Source: Lentisalinibacter sp037382365 (lineage in GTDB: Bacteria > Pseudomonadota > Gammaproteobacteria > Steroidobacterales > Woeseiaceae). Taken from it: a DNA stretch of 11,370 bases. Location of the stretch: assembly GCA_037382365.1 (NCBI GenBank), contig JARRPZ010000139.1, forward strand, positions 1 through 11,370. The letters are read 5' to 3'. Below are positions 1 through 7,032 of this stretch, in pieces. A model generated the notes under the pieces. The model had not been told where the DNA came from. It did no database searches and worked only from the letters and a program-made list of their open reading frames with translations. The first letter of the stretch is position 1, and every line of letters begins with the position of its first letter. Made by a program: the position numbers and the translations under genes.

Positions 1-1628
1 CGACGGGACAGTTCCAGCAGTTTCTCGAGATAGATGATCTGGTGATCGCCCCAGTAGCCGATGTAGCTCCAGGGATCCTCCGGATCCTCGACCTCCCAGT
101 CGATGCCCTGTTTCGTGATCCGGTAGGGGTTGTAGCCGTCGAGCGTGGATGCATTCACGAATTTCGCGATGACGTTCTCGACGAACTCCGGATAGCTGAA
201 TGTCAGTGCCTCCCAGTTCTGAAAGATGTCCCGCCAGTTGCCCTGGTAGGAGAGCAGTCGCTGTCCCGCGCTGTCCTTTGGCCGGATCTCGAACTGGTTC
301 CACGGCCGGCTCGGATCGCCGTGACGGCGGCCAAAGGTGATCGGCAGGTATTCCCGGCAGAGGCGCGCGAGCTGCGGATCGCCGTGGGCCTCGACCCGGC
401 CGAGCAGAGTGCGGCAATCCAGGGTCTCTGGCAGTGCCTCGAGGAATTCGCGGTTCCGCCGATACACCCCGCCATTGAAGTGCCGCAACGAATAGAGGAG
501 ATCCGACGAGGGCACCTGGTAGTGATCGCTGAATATGCCGCCCCGCAATACGTTGAACAGGACGTTCGCATAGTGATGGCAGGCCACGTTCTCCTCGGCC
601 GTCGCCTGGAACCCGTCCGCGCCCGCCATCAGCCGCTCCAGCTCGTCGGTGCCGCCGGCAATCGACTCTTCCAGGGCAGCCGCCACCCGCGCCGGCTCCG
701 CCAGGGATCGGCGCAGGGCGACCAGATCAGTCTGGCTGCGCTCGATGTCGGCGACGATCTTCCAATCCACGGGTGGCCCGGGAGCGAGTTCCACGACGGC
801 GTTGATGAGATACGCGCCCCGTATGCCACGGGTATGGGGCTCGTGCTCAAGCGCTCGGCCCTCGCGGAAATCTCCGAGCTGTCTGGCGGAGAGAAGTACC
901 CGGCTTCGATCGAAACCGAGGCTGAACACGCTGTTGGCCCGCAGCGACTCGCAGGGTTCCGCCCGGTCCGATATGCCTGCGTACAGGGCATATAGCGCAT
1001 GACCCGTCGCCTCGTCCAGTTCACTCCACTTGTATGCGTCGACCAGGTTGCTGGCTGCTTCCTGAGTCGCCCGCGGGACACCGGCCGGGAGTATGTTCAG
1101 CAGGCCGTCCAGCACTTCGATGCGGCGCGCCCGGTCCCCGCGATTCGTGAGCCGGCAATGACGCACGAACCCGTAGCGCTCGCTGGTGGCCCACGTGTAG
1201 CTGAATGTGAGGCCGAGATCGTGATTGGTCTCCTCGAAACGGAGCTTGTTGCCGACCGTGTTCTTGTAGAGGTTCCTGGTCACCGTATAGCGCTCGTCCT
1301 GCTCCCGGTTGAACGGCTCCCAGGTCGGCACTCCCTCGTCCGGTGACACCCGCAGCAACGTCCGGCTGCCCGTATGCAGATAGCTGTCGTGGATCCGATC
1401 CACGGGTCGGTACGGGAACAAGGCCGTTTCGGGGGAGACGCGTCCCGCCGTGAGACCCCCGGTCGAGGAAACGAACAGCCAGTGATCCACGTTGGATATG
1501 ACGCTCACGAAGAAGGGCTGCATGCGGTCCACGTGGCGAATCACGTACCACCGTTCCCCGTCCTCGAGGAGAAATTCGCCGGCAATCGATTCCGCCGATT
1601 CGCCGCTGTTCCACGTCCGACCCCACAC
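1..1628 (-). CDS. Large uncharacterised glycoside hydrolase/phosphorylase-like enzyme, C-terminus cut by window edge
   Basis: The frame stays open from GTG 1628 to the left edge, giving 542 complete codons without a stop. An in-frame TGA at 1652-1650 rules out a longer start, and a GGAGG at 1644-1640 precedes the GTG. No signal peptide is visible, so it is probably cytoplasmic. Residues about 1-300 look like a beta-rich domain (FVSVISNVDHWLFVSSTGG near 40, ERYTVTRNLYKNTVGNKLRF near 115-135). From about 300 the protein becomes helical with many aromatic and acidic residues: YQGNWRDIFQNWEAL at about 461-475, DGYNPYRI and IGYWGDHQIIYL near the edge. Such a beta-sandwich followed by an aromatic-rich helical part recalls (alpha/alpha)6-barrel sugar enzymes (GH94, GH15, GH63 types). 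I recognise the motifs as recurrent in bacterial hypothetical proteins but cannot name the family or reaction. The CBM9-like neighbour and the LacI-type operator upstream support a role in glycan use. Catalytic acids cannot be assigned. Confidence 0.85.
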   Translation of the reverse strand, partial: MWGRTWNSGESAESIAGEFLLEDGERWYVIRHVDRMQPFFVSVISNVDHWLFVSSTGGLTAGRVSPETALFPYRPVDRIHDSYLHTGSRTLLRVSPDEGVPTWEPFNREQDERYTVTRNLYKNTVGNKLRFEETNHDLGLTFSYTWATSERYGFVRHCRLTNRGDRARRIEVLDGLLNILPAGVPRATQEAASNLVDAYKWSELDEATGHALYALYAGISDRAEPCESLRANSVFSLGFDRSRVLLSARQLGDFREGRALEHEPHTRGIRGAYLINAVVELAPGPPVDWKIVADIERSQTDLVALRRSLAEPARVAAALEESIAGGTDELERLMAGADGFQATAEENVACHHYANVLFNVLRGGIFSDHYQVPSSDLLYSLRHFNGGVYRRNREFLEALPETLDCRTLLGRVEAHGDPQLARLCREYLPITFGRRHGDPSRPWNQFEIRPKDSAGQRLLSYQGNWRDIFQNWEALTFSYPEFVENVIAKFVNASTLDGYNPYRITKQGIDWEVEDPEDPWSYIGYWGDHQIIYLEKLLELSR

Positions 1629-1635
1629 GACTTGT

Positions 1636-2406
1636 TCAGCCTCCGCCCATCAGGATCAGGGCCCCGAACAGCCCGGCGTCGATCCAGCCACGGTCTTTCT
1701 TGCCGTCGAGGACCGCTTCGGAACCCATGAAATTCTCGCGCAGGGGACTGCCGTCGTTGTCGCAGTAGGCCACCATCAGGCCCATGACCTTGCCGGCAGA
1801 CAGACGGACGGGCACGTTATCCTCGCCGCCGTCCACGTAGCCGTCGTCGTAGATGTCGATGGCGAGTTCCCAGACGATGCGATCGCCCGTCTGACGCCAT
1901 CGGCTCTCGACATGATGGGAATAGTCGCGTGGCAACCGGTCGACGCCGATGTCCACGGCCTGGTTGTCGAGGGCGACGTGGTAGGCGAAGGCATTGTGAT
2001 TGTACTGGTGGTCGCCGCCCGAGTAGTCCTCGTCGACGAAGATCTCCAAACAATCGTCGTCCCAGTACTGCACCAGCGGATCGCGATGTCCGTCGTACAG
2101 GACGTCGTCCACGATCTCCGCGAGGACGTATATCCGCGTCTCCGTCCAGACGACCTTGAATCGGCCCCGGAAATCCGAGTCGGCGACCTCGGGGCCCAGC
2201 CACCGATGCTCGATTTCCTGCCACGGGGCCTGCAGCCAGGCCTTCTCGCTGGCGATGCCGTCCACGATGGGCGCGCTCGCCGCTTCCGGTGCACGATACT
2301 CGGAGCGGCCCGGCGCATGCGTGGGCGCCGACCATGCCGCGGTCGCGAAGCCGATCAGCGCCAGCAGGAGCCCGGCGCGGGCGGTCTCTGCCCCCTTCCT
2401 TCGCAT
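1636..2406 (-). CDS. Secreted CBM9-like carbohydrate-binding protein (sugar-binding, PF06452 type)
   Basis: 256 residues starting at ATG 2406 behind a GAGAGGGGGAG purine tract. The N-terminus (MRRKG, then a hydrophobic core at about 11-25 and AWSA around 24-27) is a classic Sec signal peptide, so the mature protein is probably periplasmic or extracellular. The body matches the carbohydrate family 9 binding-like domain: IVDGIASEKAW (47-57), FKVVWTETRIYVLAEIVDD (83-101), YWDDDCLEIFVDEDYSGGDHQ (114-134), YNHNAFAYHVALD (135-147) and VWELAIDIYDD (178-188). CYC/CDN-rich C-terminal motifs (AYCDNDGSPLRENF) are also typical of this family. It would bind sugars or polysaccharide and has no visible catalytic signature. 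It is the first gene of a two-gene unit; its stop is 7 bases before the GTG of the large enzyme, so the two are probably co-transcribed. Confidence 0.9.
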   Translation of the reverse strand: MRRKGAETARAGLLLALIGFATAAWSAPTHAPGRSEYRAPEAASAPIVDGIASEKAWLQAPWQEIEHRWLGPEVADSDFRGRFKVVWTETRIYVLAEIVDDVLYDGHRDPLVQYWDDDCLEIFVDEDYSGGDHQYNHNAFAYHVALDNQAVDIGVDRLPRDYSHHVESRWRQTGDRIVWELAIDIYDDGYVDGGEDNVPVRLSAGKVMGLMVAYCDNDGSPLRENFMGSEAVLDGKKDRGWIDAGLFGALILMGGG

Positions 2407-2494
2407 CTCCCCCTCTCAACCGATAGCCGCCGATCCGGACCCGCGGATCGAACCGCCGACGCCGCACCCGGCCGGTGCGCATGTCGACGGACGG

Positions 2495-2523
2495 ATACTA
2501 GATCAGATTGACAGCGCTGTCAC
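2495..2523 (-). promoter_or_regulatory. Candidate sigma70 promoter for the CBM9-like/large enzyme operon
   Basis: Read on the minus strand, GTGACA (2523-2518; 5 of 6 to TTGACA) and TAGTAT (2500-2495; 4 of 6 to TATAAT) are separated by exactly 17 bases. Transcription would begin near 2488, leaving a leader of about 80 bases before ATG 2406. The LacI-type palindrome overlaps the -35 box. The rest of the 2407-2681 gap holds no gene I can support. Confidence 0.5.
2509..2522. promoter_or_regulatory. LacI/GalR-type operator palindrome
   Basis: The 14 bases TGACAGCGCTGTCA are a perfect inverted repeat with a central CG. They fit the pattern TGNNANCGNTNNCA common to LacI/GalR-family operators, which control many sugar-utilisation operons. 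The site lies about 100 bases upstream of the CBM9-like gene and overlaps the -35 element of the proposed promoter, the position expected for repression. A second 10-bp palindrome, GTCACGTGAC (2519-2528), overlaps its right end. No LacI-family gene is in the window, so the regulator must lie elsewhere. Confidence 0.65.
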
Positions 2524-2681
2524 GTGACCGTGACGCACACGGTGATGGGGAATCCGCGGGCGAAGGGCATTCGCGTCAAGCCGACTTTCCTGACCATCCC
2601 GGAGCGACGCTACGAACAGGCCGCCGTTGCATTACGGCGAGTGCACCGCGGTGCGTACCGCCCCCCGGACTCGCAGGCGCT

Positions 2682-3662
2682 CTACAGCCGGCCTCGCGCC
2701 CGCGCGGCTGCCTCGCCGCGCGGACTGGTGGCATAGAGGCTGATCAGCTCGCCGCCGATGCGGGCACCCGCGAGCGCGGTGATCTCGCCGGCGTCGTAGG
2801 GAGGCGCTACCTCCATCACGTCCATGCCGACGATGTTCAGCCCCCGCAGGCCGCGGAGGATGGCGAGAGCCTGGTGTGTCGTGAGACCGCCGCAGACCGG
2901 CGTGCCCGTGCCCGGCGCGTACGCCGGATCCAGGCAGTCGATGTCGAAGGTCAGGTAGATCGGGTCGTCACCGATGATGCGACGGATCTCCGCGACCGTC
3001 TCGGCCGCCGTATGGTCGTGCACCCAGGGGGCATCGAGGATATTGAATCCGAGGGTGTCGTCGTTGGTCGTCCGGATCCCCACCTGGACCGACTTGCCGG
3101 GATCGATGAGGCCCTCTTTCGTCGCATGGAAGAACATCGTGCCATGATCCACGCGGGGCGATTCGTCGTCCCAGGTATCGGTGTGCGCATCGAAATGCAG
3201 CAGGGACAGCCGGCCGAACTTCTCCGCGTGGGCCTGGAGCAGTGGCCAGGTCGCGAAGTGATCGCCGCCCAGTGACAGGAGCGTCGGGCCCTGGTCGATG
3301 ATGTGTTGCGCATGGGCCCGGATCTCGGCGGGGACGTTCTCCGGCACGCCCGGATCGAACATGCAGTCGCCGTAATCGACCACGGCGAGCCGTTCGAAGG
3401 CGTCGAACTCCCACGGGTAGAGACGCTCCCACGCCATGAAACTCGAAGCCGCCCGGATGCCGCGGGGGCCGAAGCGAGCACCGGGACGATTGGACGTCGC
3501 CGTATCGAAGGGTATGCCGGTGACCACCACGTCCACGCCCTCGAGATCCCTGGTGTAACGGCGCCGCAGGAACGACAGGGCACCGCCGTAAGTGGGCTCG
3601 ATGTGGCGACCGTAGCGGTCGTCGGTCGTGAAGGCGAAGTCAGTCTCGTGCTTCTGGCTCAT
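2682..3662 (-). CDS. speB: Agmatinase / ureohydrolase family enzyme
   Basis: 326 residues from ATG 3662 (a GTG at 3713 would add 17 proline/arginine-rich residues and is less likely). The ureohydrolase manganese-binding signatures are all present: GGDH (H135), FDAHTD (D158, H160, D162) and TFDIDCLDPAYAPGTG (D240, D242). The length and the DPAYAPGTGTPVCGGL block fit agmatinase, which hydrolyses agmatine to putrescine and urea in the cytoplasm; guanidinobutyrase and guanidinopropionase share these motifs, so the substrate is not settled by motif. The context of putrescine-degrading genes immediately upstream favours agmatinase. It is the last gene of the minus-strand cluster, separated from the aminotransferase gene by about 95 bases containing a terminator-like hairpin, so it may be partly uncoupled from the upstream genes. 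Confidence 0.88.
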   Translation of the reverse strand: MSQKHETDFAFTTDDRYGRHIEPTYGGALSFLRRRYTRDLEGVDVVVTGIPFDTATSNRPGARFGPRGIRAASSFMAWERLYPWEFDAFERLAVVDYGDCMFDPGVPENVPAEIRAHAQHIIDQGPTLLSLGGDHFATWPLLQAHAEKFGRLSLLHFDAHTDTWDDESPRVDHGTMFFHATKEGLIDPGKSVQVGIRTTNDDTLGFNILDAPWVHDHTAAETVAEIRRIIGDDPIYLTFDIDCLDPAYAPGTGTPVCGGLTTHQALAILRGLRGLNIVGMDVMEVAPPYDAGEITALAGARIGGELISLYATSPRGEAAARARGRL

Positions 3663-3703
3663 GGCATTCTTCGGCGGTCGGTCAGGGGGAAGACGGGCGG
3701 TCG

Positions 3704-3740
3704 ATAAAACCACCGGGCATCAGGCATCGGCGTCGCCCGG
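3704..3740 (-). terminator. Possible intrinsic terminator/attenuator between the aminotransferase and agmatinase genes
   Basis: On the minus strand CCGGGC (3740-3735) pairs with GCCCGG (3718-3713) around a 16-base loop, followed by TGG and then TTTTAT (3709-3704). The stem is only 6 bp and the loop is large, so termination may be partial. The element sits just after the aminotransferase stop codon (3758-3760) and before the agmatinase start. Confidence 0.35.
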
Positions 3741-3757
3741 AAGTTCCGCGCGGAGAG

Positions 3758-5137
3758 TCAGGCCGCGGACCCGATCGCCTGCATCGTGGCATCCAGGGTC
3801 GCACGGGTCTTCTCGACGAGTTCGTCCGCCTCCGCATGGGACAGGATCAACGGCGGCGCCGTCACCATCGTGTCGCCGACGGCACGGATGACGAGTCCGT
3901 TGGCCACCGCCAGATCCCGACACACGGTGCCGACCTTCCCCTTTTCGGGGAATCGCTCGTCCTTGCGACCCGGCGGCACCAGTTCGATAGCCCCCATCAG
4001 CCCGCGCATCCTGGCTTCGCCGACCATCTCGTGGTCACCCAGTTCCAGCCAGCGCGTCTTGAGATAGGGGCCGATGTCCTCGCGCACACGGGCGAGCAGG
4101 CCTTCCTCCTCGATGATGCGGATGTTCTCCAGTGCCACGGCACAGGCGGCCGGGTGGCCCGAGTAGGTATAGCCGTGATGGAACTCACCGCCGCCCTCGA
4201 TCAGGACGTCCGCGACCCGGCCGCCCACCATCACGCCGCCGAGCGGAAGGTACCCGGACGTGACGCCCTTGGCGAAGGGCATGAGATCGGCCCAGATTCC
4301 GAACTCCGACGATCCGAACCAGTGCCCGAGTCGTCCGAAGCCGGTGATGACCTCGTCGGCGATCAGCAGGATGCCGTAGCGGGCGCAGATCGCCTGGATC
4401 TCGGGCCAGTAGGTGTCCGGGGGGATGATCACGCCACCCGCTCCCTGGATCGGTTCACCGATGAAGGCGGCGATCTTGTCCGGTCCGATCTCGCGGATCT
4501 TCTCGTCCAGCGCGCGGGCGCAGACCCGGCCGAACTCCGCGGGGTCCTGATCTGCCCCCTCGCCGAACGAGTAAGGCTGCCGGATGTGGACGATACCCGG
4601 GATGGGCAGCCCGCCCTGGGCATGCATCGGTTGCATCCCGCCGAGGCTGGCACCGGCCATCGTGCTGCCGTGGTAGGCATTGACGCGACTGACGATCACC
4701 TGCCGGTCCGGTTCGCCCCGGATGTCCCAGTAGCGCCGGACCATGCGTACGATCGTATCGTTGGCCTCGGAGCCCGAGCCCGCGAAGAAGACCCGCGGGA
4801 AAGCGTCACCGGCGAGCGCGGAAAGGCGTTCGGCCAGCGCGATCGACGGCGGGTGGGCGCACTGGAAGAAGCTGTTGTAATAGGGCAGTTCTCGCATTTG
4901 TTCGGCGGCGGCCTCGACCAGCGACTCGCGCCCGTAGCCCACGTTGACGCACCAGAGCCCCGACATGCCGTCCAGGATACGGTTGCCGTCGGCATCCCAG
5001 ATGTACACCCCATCCGCGCGTGTGATGATGCGCGACCTTTGCTCGCCCAGCGCCTTGTGATCCGTGAACGGGTGCAGGTAGTGCTCGGCGTCCGCCGCCT
5101 GCCACTGTTCCCGGCTCCTCTTCTCGATCGCCGCCAT
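3758..5137 (-). CDS. spuC: Class III PLP aminotransferase, putrescine/spermidine-pyruvate type
   Basis: 459 residues from ATG 5137, with a GGAGGA six bases upstream. Fold-type I, class III features are intact: GSGSEAND cofactor-phosphate loop (120-127), the NAYHGST segment (153-159), IGEPIQGAGG (226-235), LLIADEVITGFGRLG with the pyridine-nitrogen aspartate D261, and FAKGVTSGYLPLGG with the Schiff-base lysine K290. Length and the LHPFTDHKAL start resemble SpuC-type putrescine/spermidine-pyruvate aminotransferases (about 456 residues in Pseudomonas), which move the terminal amino group of the diamine to pyruvate to give 4-aminobutanal. Omega-amino-acid-pyruvate aminotransferases are close relatives, so the substrate rests partly on context: gamma-glutamylpolyamine genes upstream and agmatinase downstream. 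It starts 21 bases after the stop of the glutamine-synthetase-like gene, consistent with one operon. Confidence 0.85.
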   Translation of the reverse strand: MAAIEKRSREQWQAADAEHYLHPFTDHKALGEQRSRIITRADGVYIWDADGNRILDGMSGLWCVNVGYGRESLVEAAAEQMRELPYYNSFFQCAHPPSIALAERLSALAGDAFPRVFFAGSGSEANDTIVRMVRRYWDIRGEPDRQVIVSRVNAYHGSTMAGASLGGMQPMHAQGGLPIPGIVHIRQPYSFGEGADQDPAEFGRVCARALDEKIREIGPDKIAAFIGEPIQGAGGVIIPPDTYWPEIQAICARYGILLIADEVITGFGRLGHWFGSSEFGIWADLMPFAKGVTSGYLPLGGVMVGGRVADVLIEGGGEFHHGYTYSGHPAACAVALENIRIIEEEGLLARVREDIGPYLKTRWLELGDHEMVGEARMRGLMGAIELVPPGRKDERFPEKGKVGTVCRDLAVANGLVIRAVGDTMVTAPPLILSHAEADELVEKTRATLDATMQAIGSAA

Positions 5138-5158
5138 CGACGGTCCTCCGTTGATCTC

Positions 5159-6265
5159 TCAGACGTTCAGGAGCAGCAGCTCGCGCTCCCAGGGGGTGAT
5201 CACGTGCTGGAACTCGGCGTATTCGGCCTTCTTGAGATTGCAGTAGAGGCGCACGAAAGCCTCGCCCAGCGTCCGCCGCATCGCCTCGCTCGCCTCCAGG
5301 CTCTCGATGGCGAACCACACGGGCGCGGCCGAGTACGACTGGAAGCGGCGATAGGAATTCACGTACGGCGCCAGTATCAGCATCGCTTCGGGCAGATAGA
5401 CCTGCAGCCCGCCCAGGAACGCGTAGAACAGATCACTGGCCTCGCCGTCCCCGGTGGAGAAGACATTGCTCCCGTCCTCGGTGCGGATGACGCTCTGGTG
5501 GATATGCAGCGCACTGCCGGGCTCGTCCGCCATCGGCTTGGCCAGGAACGTCGCGTGCATCTCGTGCCGTATCGCCGCCTCTCGCACGGTGCGTTTGAAC
5601 AGGAATACCTGATCCGCCAGATCGATCGGATCGCCATGCAGGAAGTTGATCTCGAACTGCGCGGGACCCATCTCCTGGGAGAGCGTGTCGATACGGATGC
5701 CCTGTGCCTCGCAGAATTTGTACACATCCATGATGAACGGTTCGAAGTCGTTCATCGTGTCGATGCTGTAGGGCTGCCGGGAGAGATCCGTGCGCCCCAG
5801 GCGGCCCTCCGGCGGCTCCACCTCCTCGTCGGCGTCCGTGTGGGACTTGATCAGGTAGAACTCGACCTCCGGAGCGACGATCGGCTGCCAGCCCTGCTCC
5901 TCATAGAGCGCCATGACCTGGCGGAGAATCTGACGGGGCGATTTGGGAACGGGTTCGCCGTCCAGCCGCAGGCAGTCCAGGAACACCGAGGCGGCGGTGT
6001 CGACGGCCCAGGGCACGGGGCGCAGCGTGTCGTAATCCGGGACCAGGATCATATCCCGGTCTTCCTGATTGGTATCGTCGTCGATGTATTCCCCGGAGAT
6101 GGTCTGCGCGAAGACCGCTTCCGGCATCTTCATGCTCTGCTCGGTGAATTTATCGGCCGGGATGACCTTCCCCCGCGCGGCCCCGGCCATGTCGGGCACG
6201 AACGCCTCGACATCCTCGATGCGATTCTCGGTCAGCCAGTGTTTAGCATCGTCCCTTTCACTCAC
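5159..6265 (-). CDS. Glutamine-synthetase-like gamma-glutamylpolyamine synthetase with an internal in-frame deletion
   Basis: 368 residues from GTG 6265, with AGAGGT five bases upstream; the start overlaps the preceding stop as GTGA. The family is glutamine synthetase class I-like (PuuA type), which joins glutamate to putrescine using ATP. The N-terminal half is normal: EVEFYL metal glutamates (133-138), QEMGPAQFEINF (197-208), GSALHIHQS (250-258), NSYRRF (303-308). After SYSAAPV (310-316) the sequence jumps straight to WFAIESLEASE (317-327), then ends with the usual ITPWERELLL (356-365). Relatives are about 440-450 residues and carry between these points an NRT..LRVP segment, the RxExR metal/phosphate motif and GADANPYL. 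That stretch, roughly 75 residues including active-site arginines and a metal-binding glutamate, is absent here while the frame is kept. As read, the protein should be inactive; whether this is natural or an assembly artefact cannot be told from the sequence. Confidence 0.85.
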   Translation of the reverse strand: MSERDDAKHWLTENRIEDVEAFVPDMAGAARGKVIPADKFTEQSMKMPEAVFAQTISGEYIDDDTNQEDRDMILVPDYDTLRPVPWAVDTAASVFLDCLRLDGEPVPKSPRQILRQVMALYEEQGWQPIVAPEVEFYLIKSHTDADEEVEPPEGRLGRTDLSRQPYSIDTMNDFEPFIMDVYKFCEAQGIRIDTLSQEMGPAQFEINFLHGDPIDLADQVFLFKRTVREAAIRHEMHATFLAKPMADEPGSALHIHQSVIRTEDGSNVFSTGDGEASDLFYAFLGGLQVYLPEAMLILAPYVNSYRRFQSYSAAPVWFAIESLEASEAMRRTLGEAFVRLYCNLKKAEYAEFQHVITPWERELLLLNV

Positions 6266-7029
6266 ACATCACCTCTGCGGTGCTCGGCCCGCTGCTGGCA
6301 GGCCTCGCCGAACGCGCGAAAAATCGCGAGATAAAAGGGATTATCCACTACCTGCCACTCGGGATGCCATTGCACGCCCAGCGCGAACGACTTTGCGCCG
6401 TCGACCGTGAAAGCCTCGATGAGGCCGTCGTCCGCCCGCGCCTCGACGGTCACTCCCTCCGCCAGCCGGTCGACGCCCTGGCCGTGCAGGGAATTCACCA
6501 TGACTTCGGACCGCCCCGATGCGAGTCCGGCCAGATAGCCGCCCGGCACCGGATGCACGGGATGGGCCGGCGCATACTGCTGCTCGAGGGCTGCCTCGTG
6601 GTCCTCCCGGTGGTCGTGGTAGCCCGCGACCCGCTGCACGTGCTGGTGCAGCGTCCCGCCGAGTGCCACGTTCATCTCCTGGAAACCGCGGCAAACGGCA
6701 AGGACGGGCACAGCCATCTCCAGCGCCTGCAGGATGAGCGGGAGCGTCATCTCGTCTCTCTCCGGGTCGTGCAGCGTGCCCTCCTCGCTGGGCGGACCGC
6801 CGTAGTGCCTGGGTTCCACGTTGGACGGGCTGCCCGTGAACAGCAGGCCGTCCATCATGGCCAGCATATGGGTGCGGTCTATCTCCGCGCCGAGGGCCGG
6901 GATCATCAGCGGCAGCGCGCCTGCTCCCCGGACCACGGCATGCAAATACTTCTCGCCCACGATGTGGAAGGGATGGGGTCCGACGATACGGCGATCGGCG
7001 GGCACGCCGACGACAGGTATCAGGCTCAT
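6262..7029 (-). CDS. puuD: Gamma-glutamyl-gamma-aminobutyrate hydrolase (class I glutamine amidotransferase-like)
   Basis: 255 residues from ATG 7029, almost the same length as E. coli PuuD. The class I amidotransferase catalytic set is present: nucleophile C113 in VLAVCRGFQEMNVALGG and H222/E224 in GVQWHPEW, with the family-typical GLLFTGSPSNVEPRHY (61-76) and VNSLHGQGV (178-186). It would hydrolyse gamma-glutamyl-GABA to glutamate and GABA in the cytoplasm, the last step of the gamma-glutamylated putrescine route. Its stop overlaps the start of the synthetase-like gene by four bases (GTGA), and its own start is only three bases after the DUF3108 stop, so the three genes are almost certainly translated from one mRNA. 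Confidence 0.92.
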   Translation of the reverse strand: MSLIPVVGVPADRRIVGPHPFHIVGEKYLHAVVRGAGALPLMIPALGAEIDRTHMLAMMDGLLFTGSPSNVEPRHYGGPPSEEGTLHDPERDEMTLPLILQALEMAVPVLAVCRGFQEMNVALGGTLHQHVQRVAGYHDHREDHEAALEQQYAPAHPVHPVPGGYLAGLASGRSEVMVNSLHGQGVDRLAEGVTVEARADDGLIEAFTVDGAKSFALGVQWHPEWQVVDNPFYLAIFRAFGEACQQRAEHRRGDV

Positions 7030-7032
7030 GGT

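Noticed and set aside
42..995. Plus-strand open frame of 317 codons
   Set aside because: It is antisense to the large enzyme, whose minus-strand frame gives a coherent protein with recurrent motifs; the plus-strand product has no recognisable domain and an atypical composition.
2524..2736. Small plus-strand frame of 70 codons in the intergenic gap
   Set aside because: No ribosome binding site or recognisable motif, arginine/proline-rich product, and it runs into the 3' end of the agmatinase gene on the other strand.
3836..6334. Very long plus-strand open frame of 832 codons
   Set aside because: It runs antisense across the aminotransferase and synthetase genes, whose catalytic motifs are unmistakable. 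Long antisense frames are common in high-G+C DNA because stop codons are rare in that phase.
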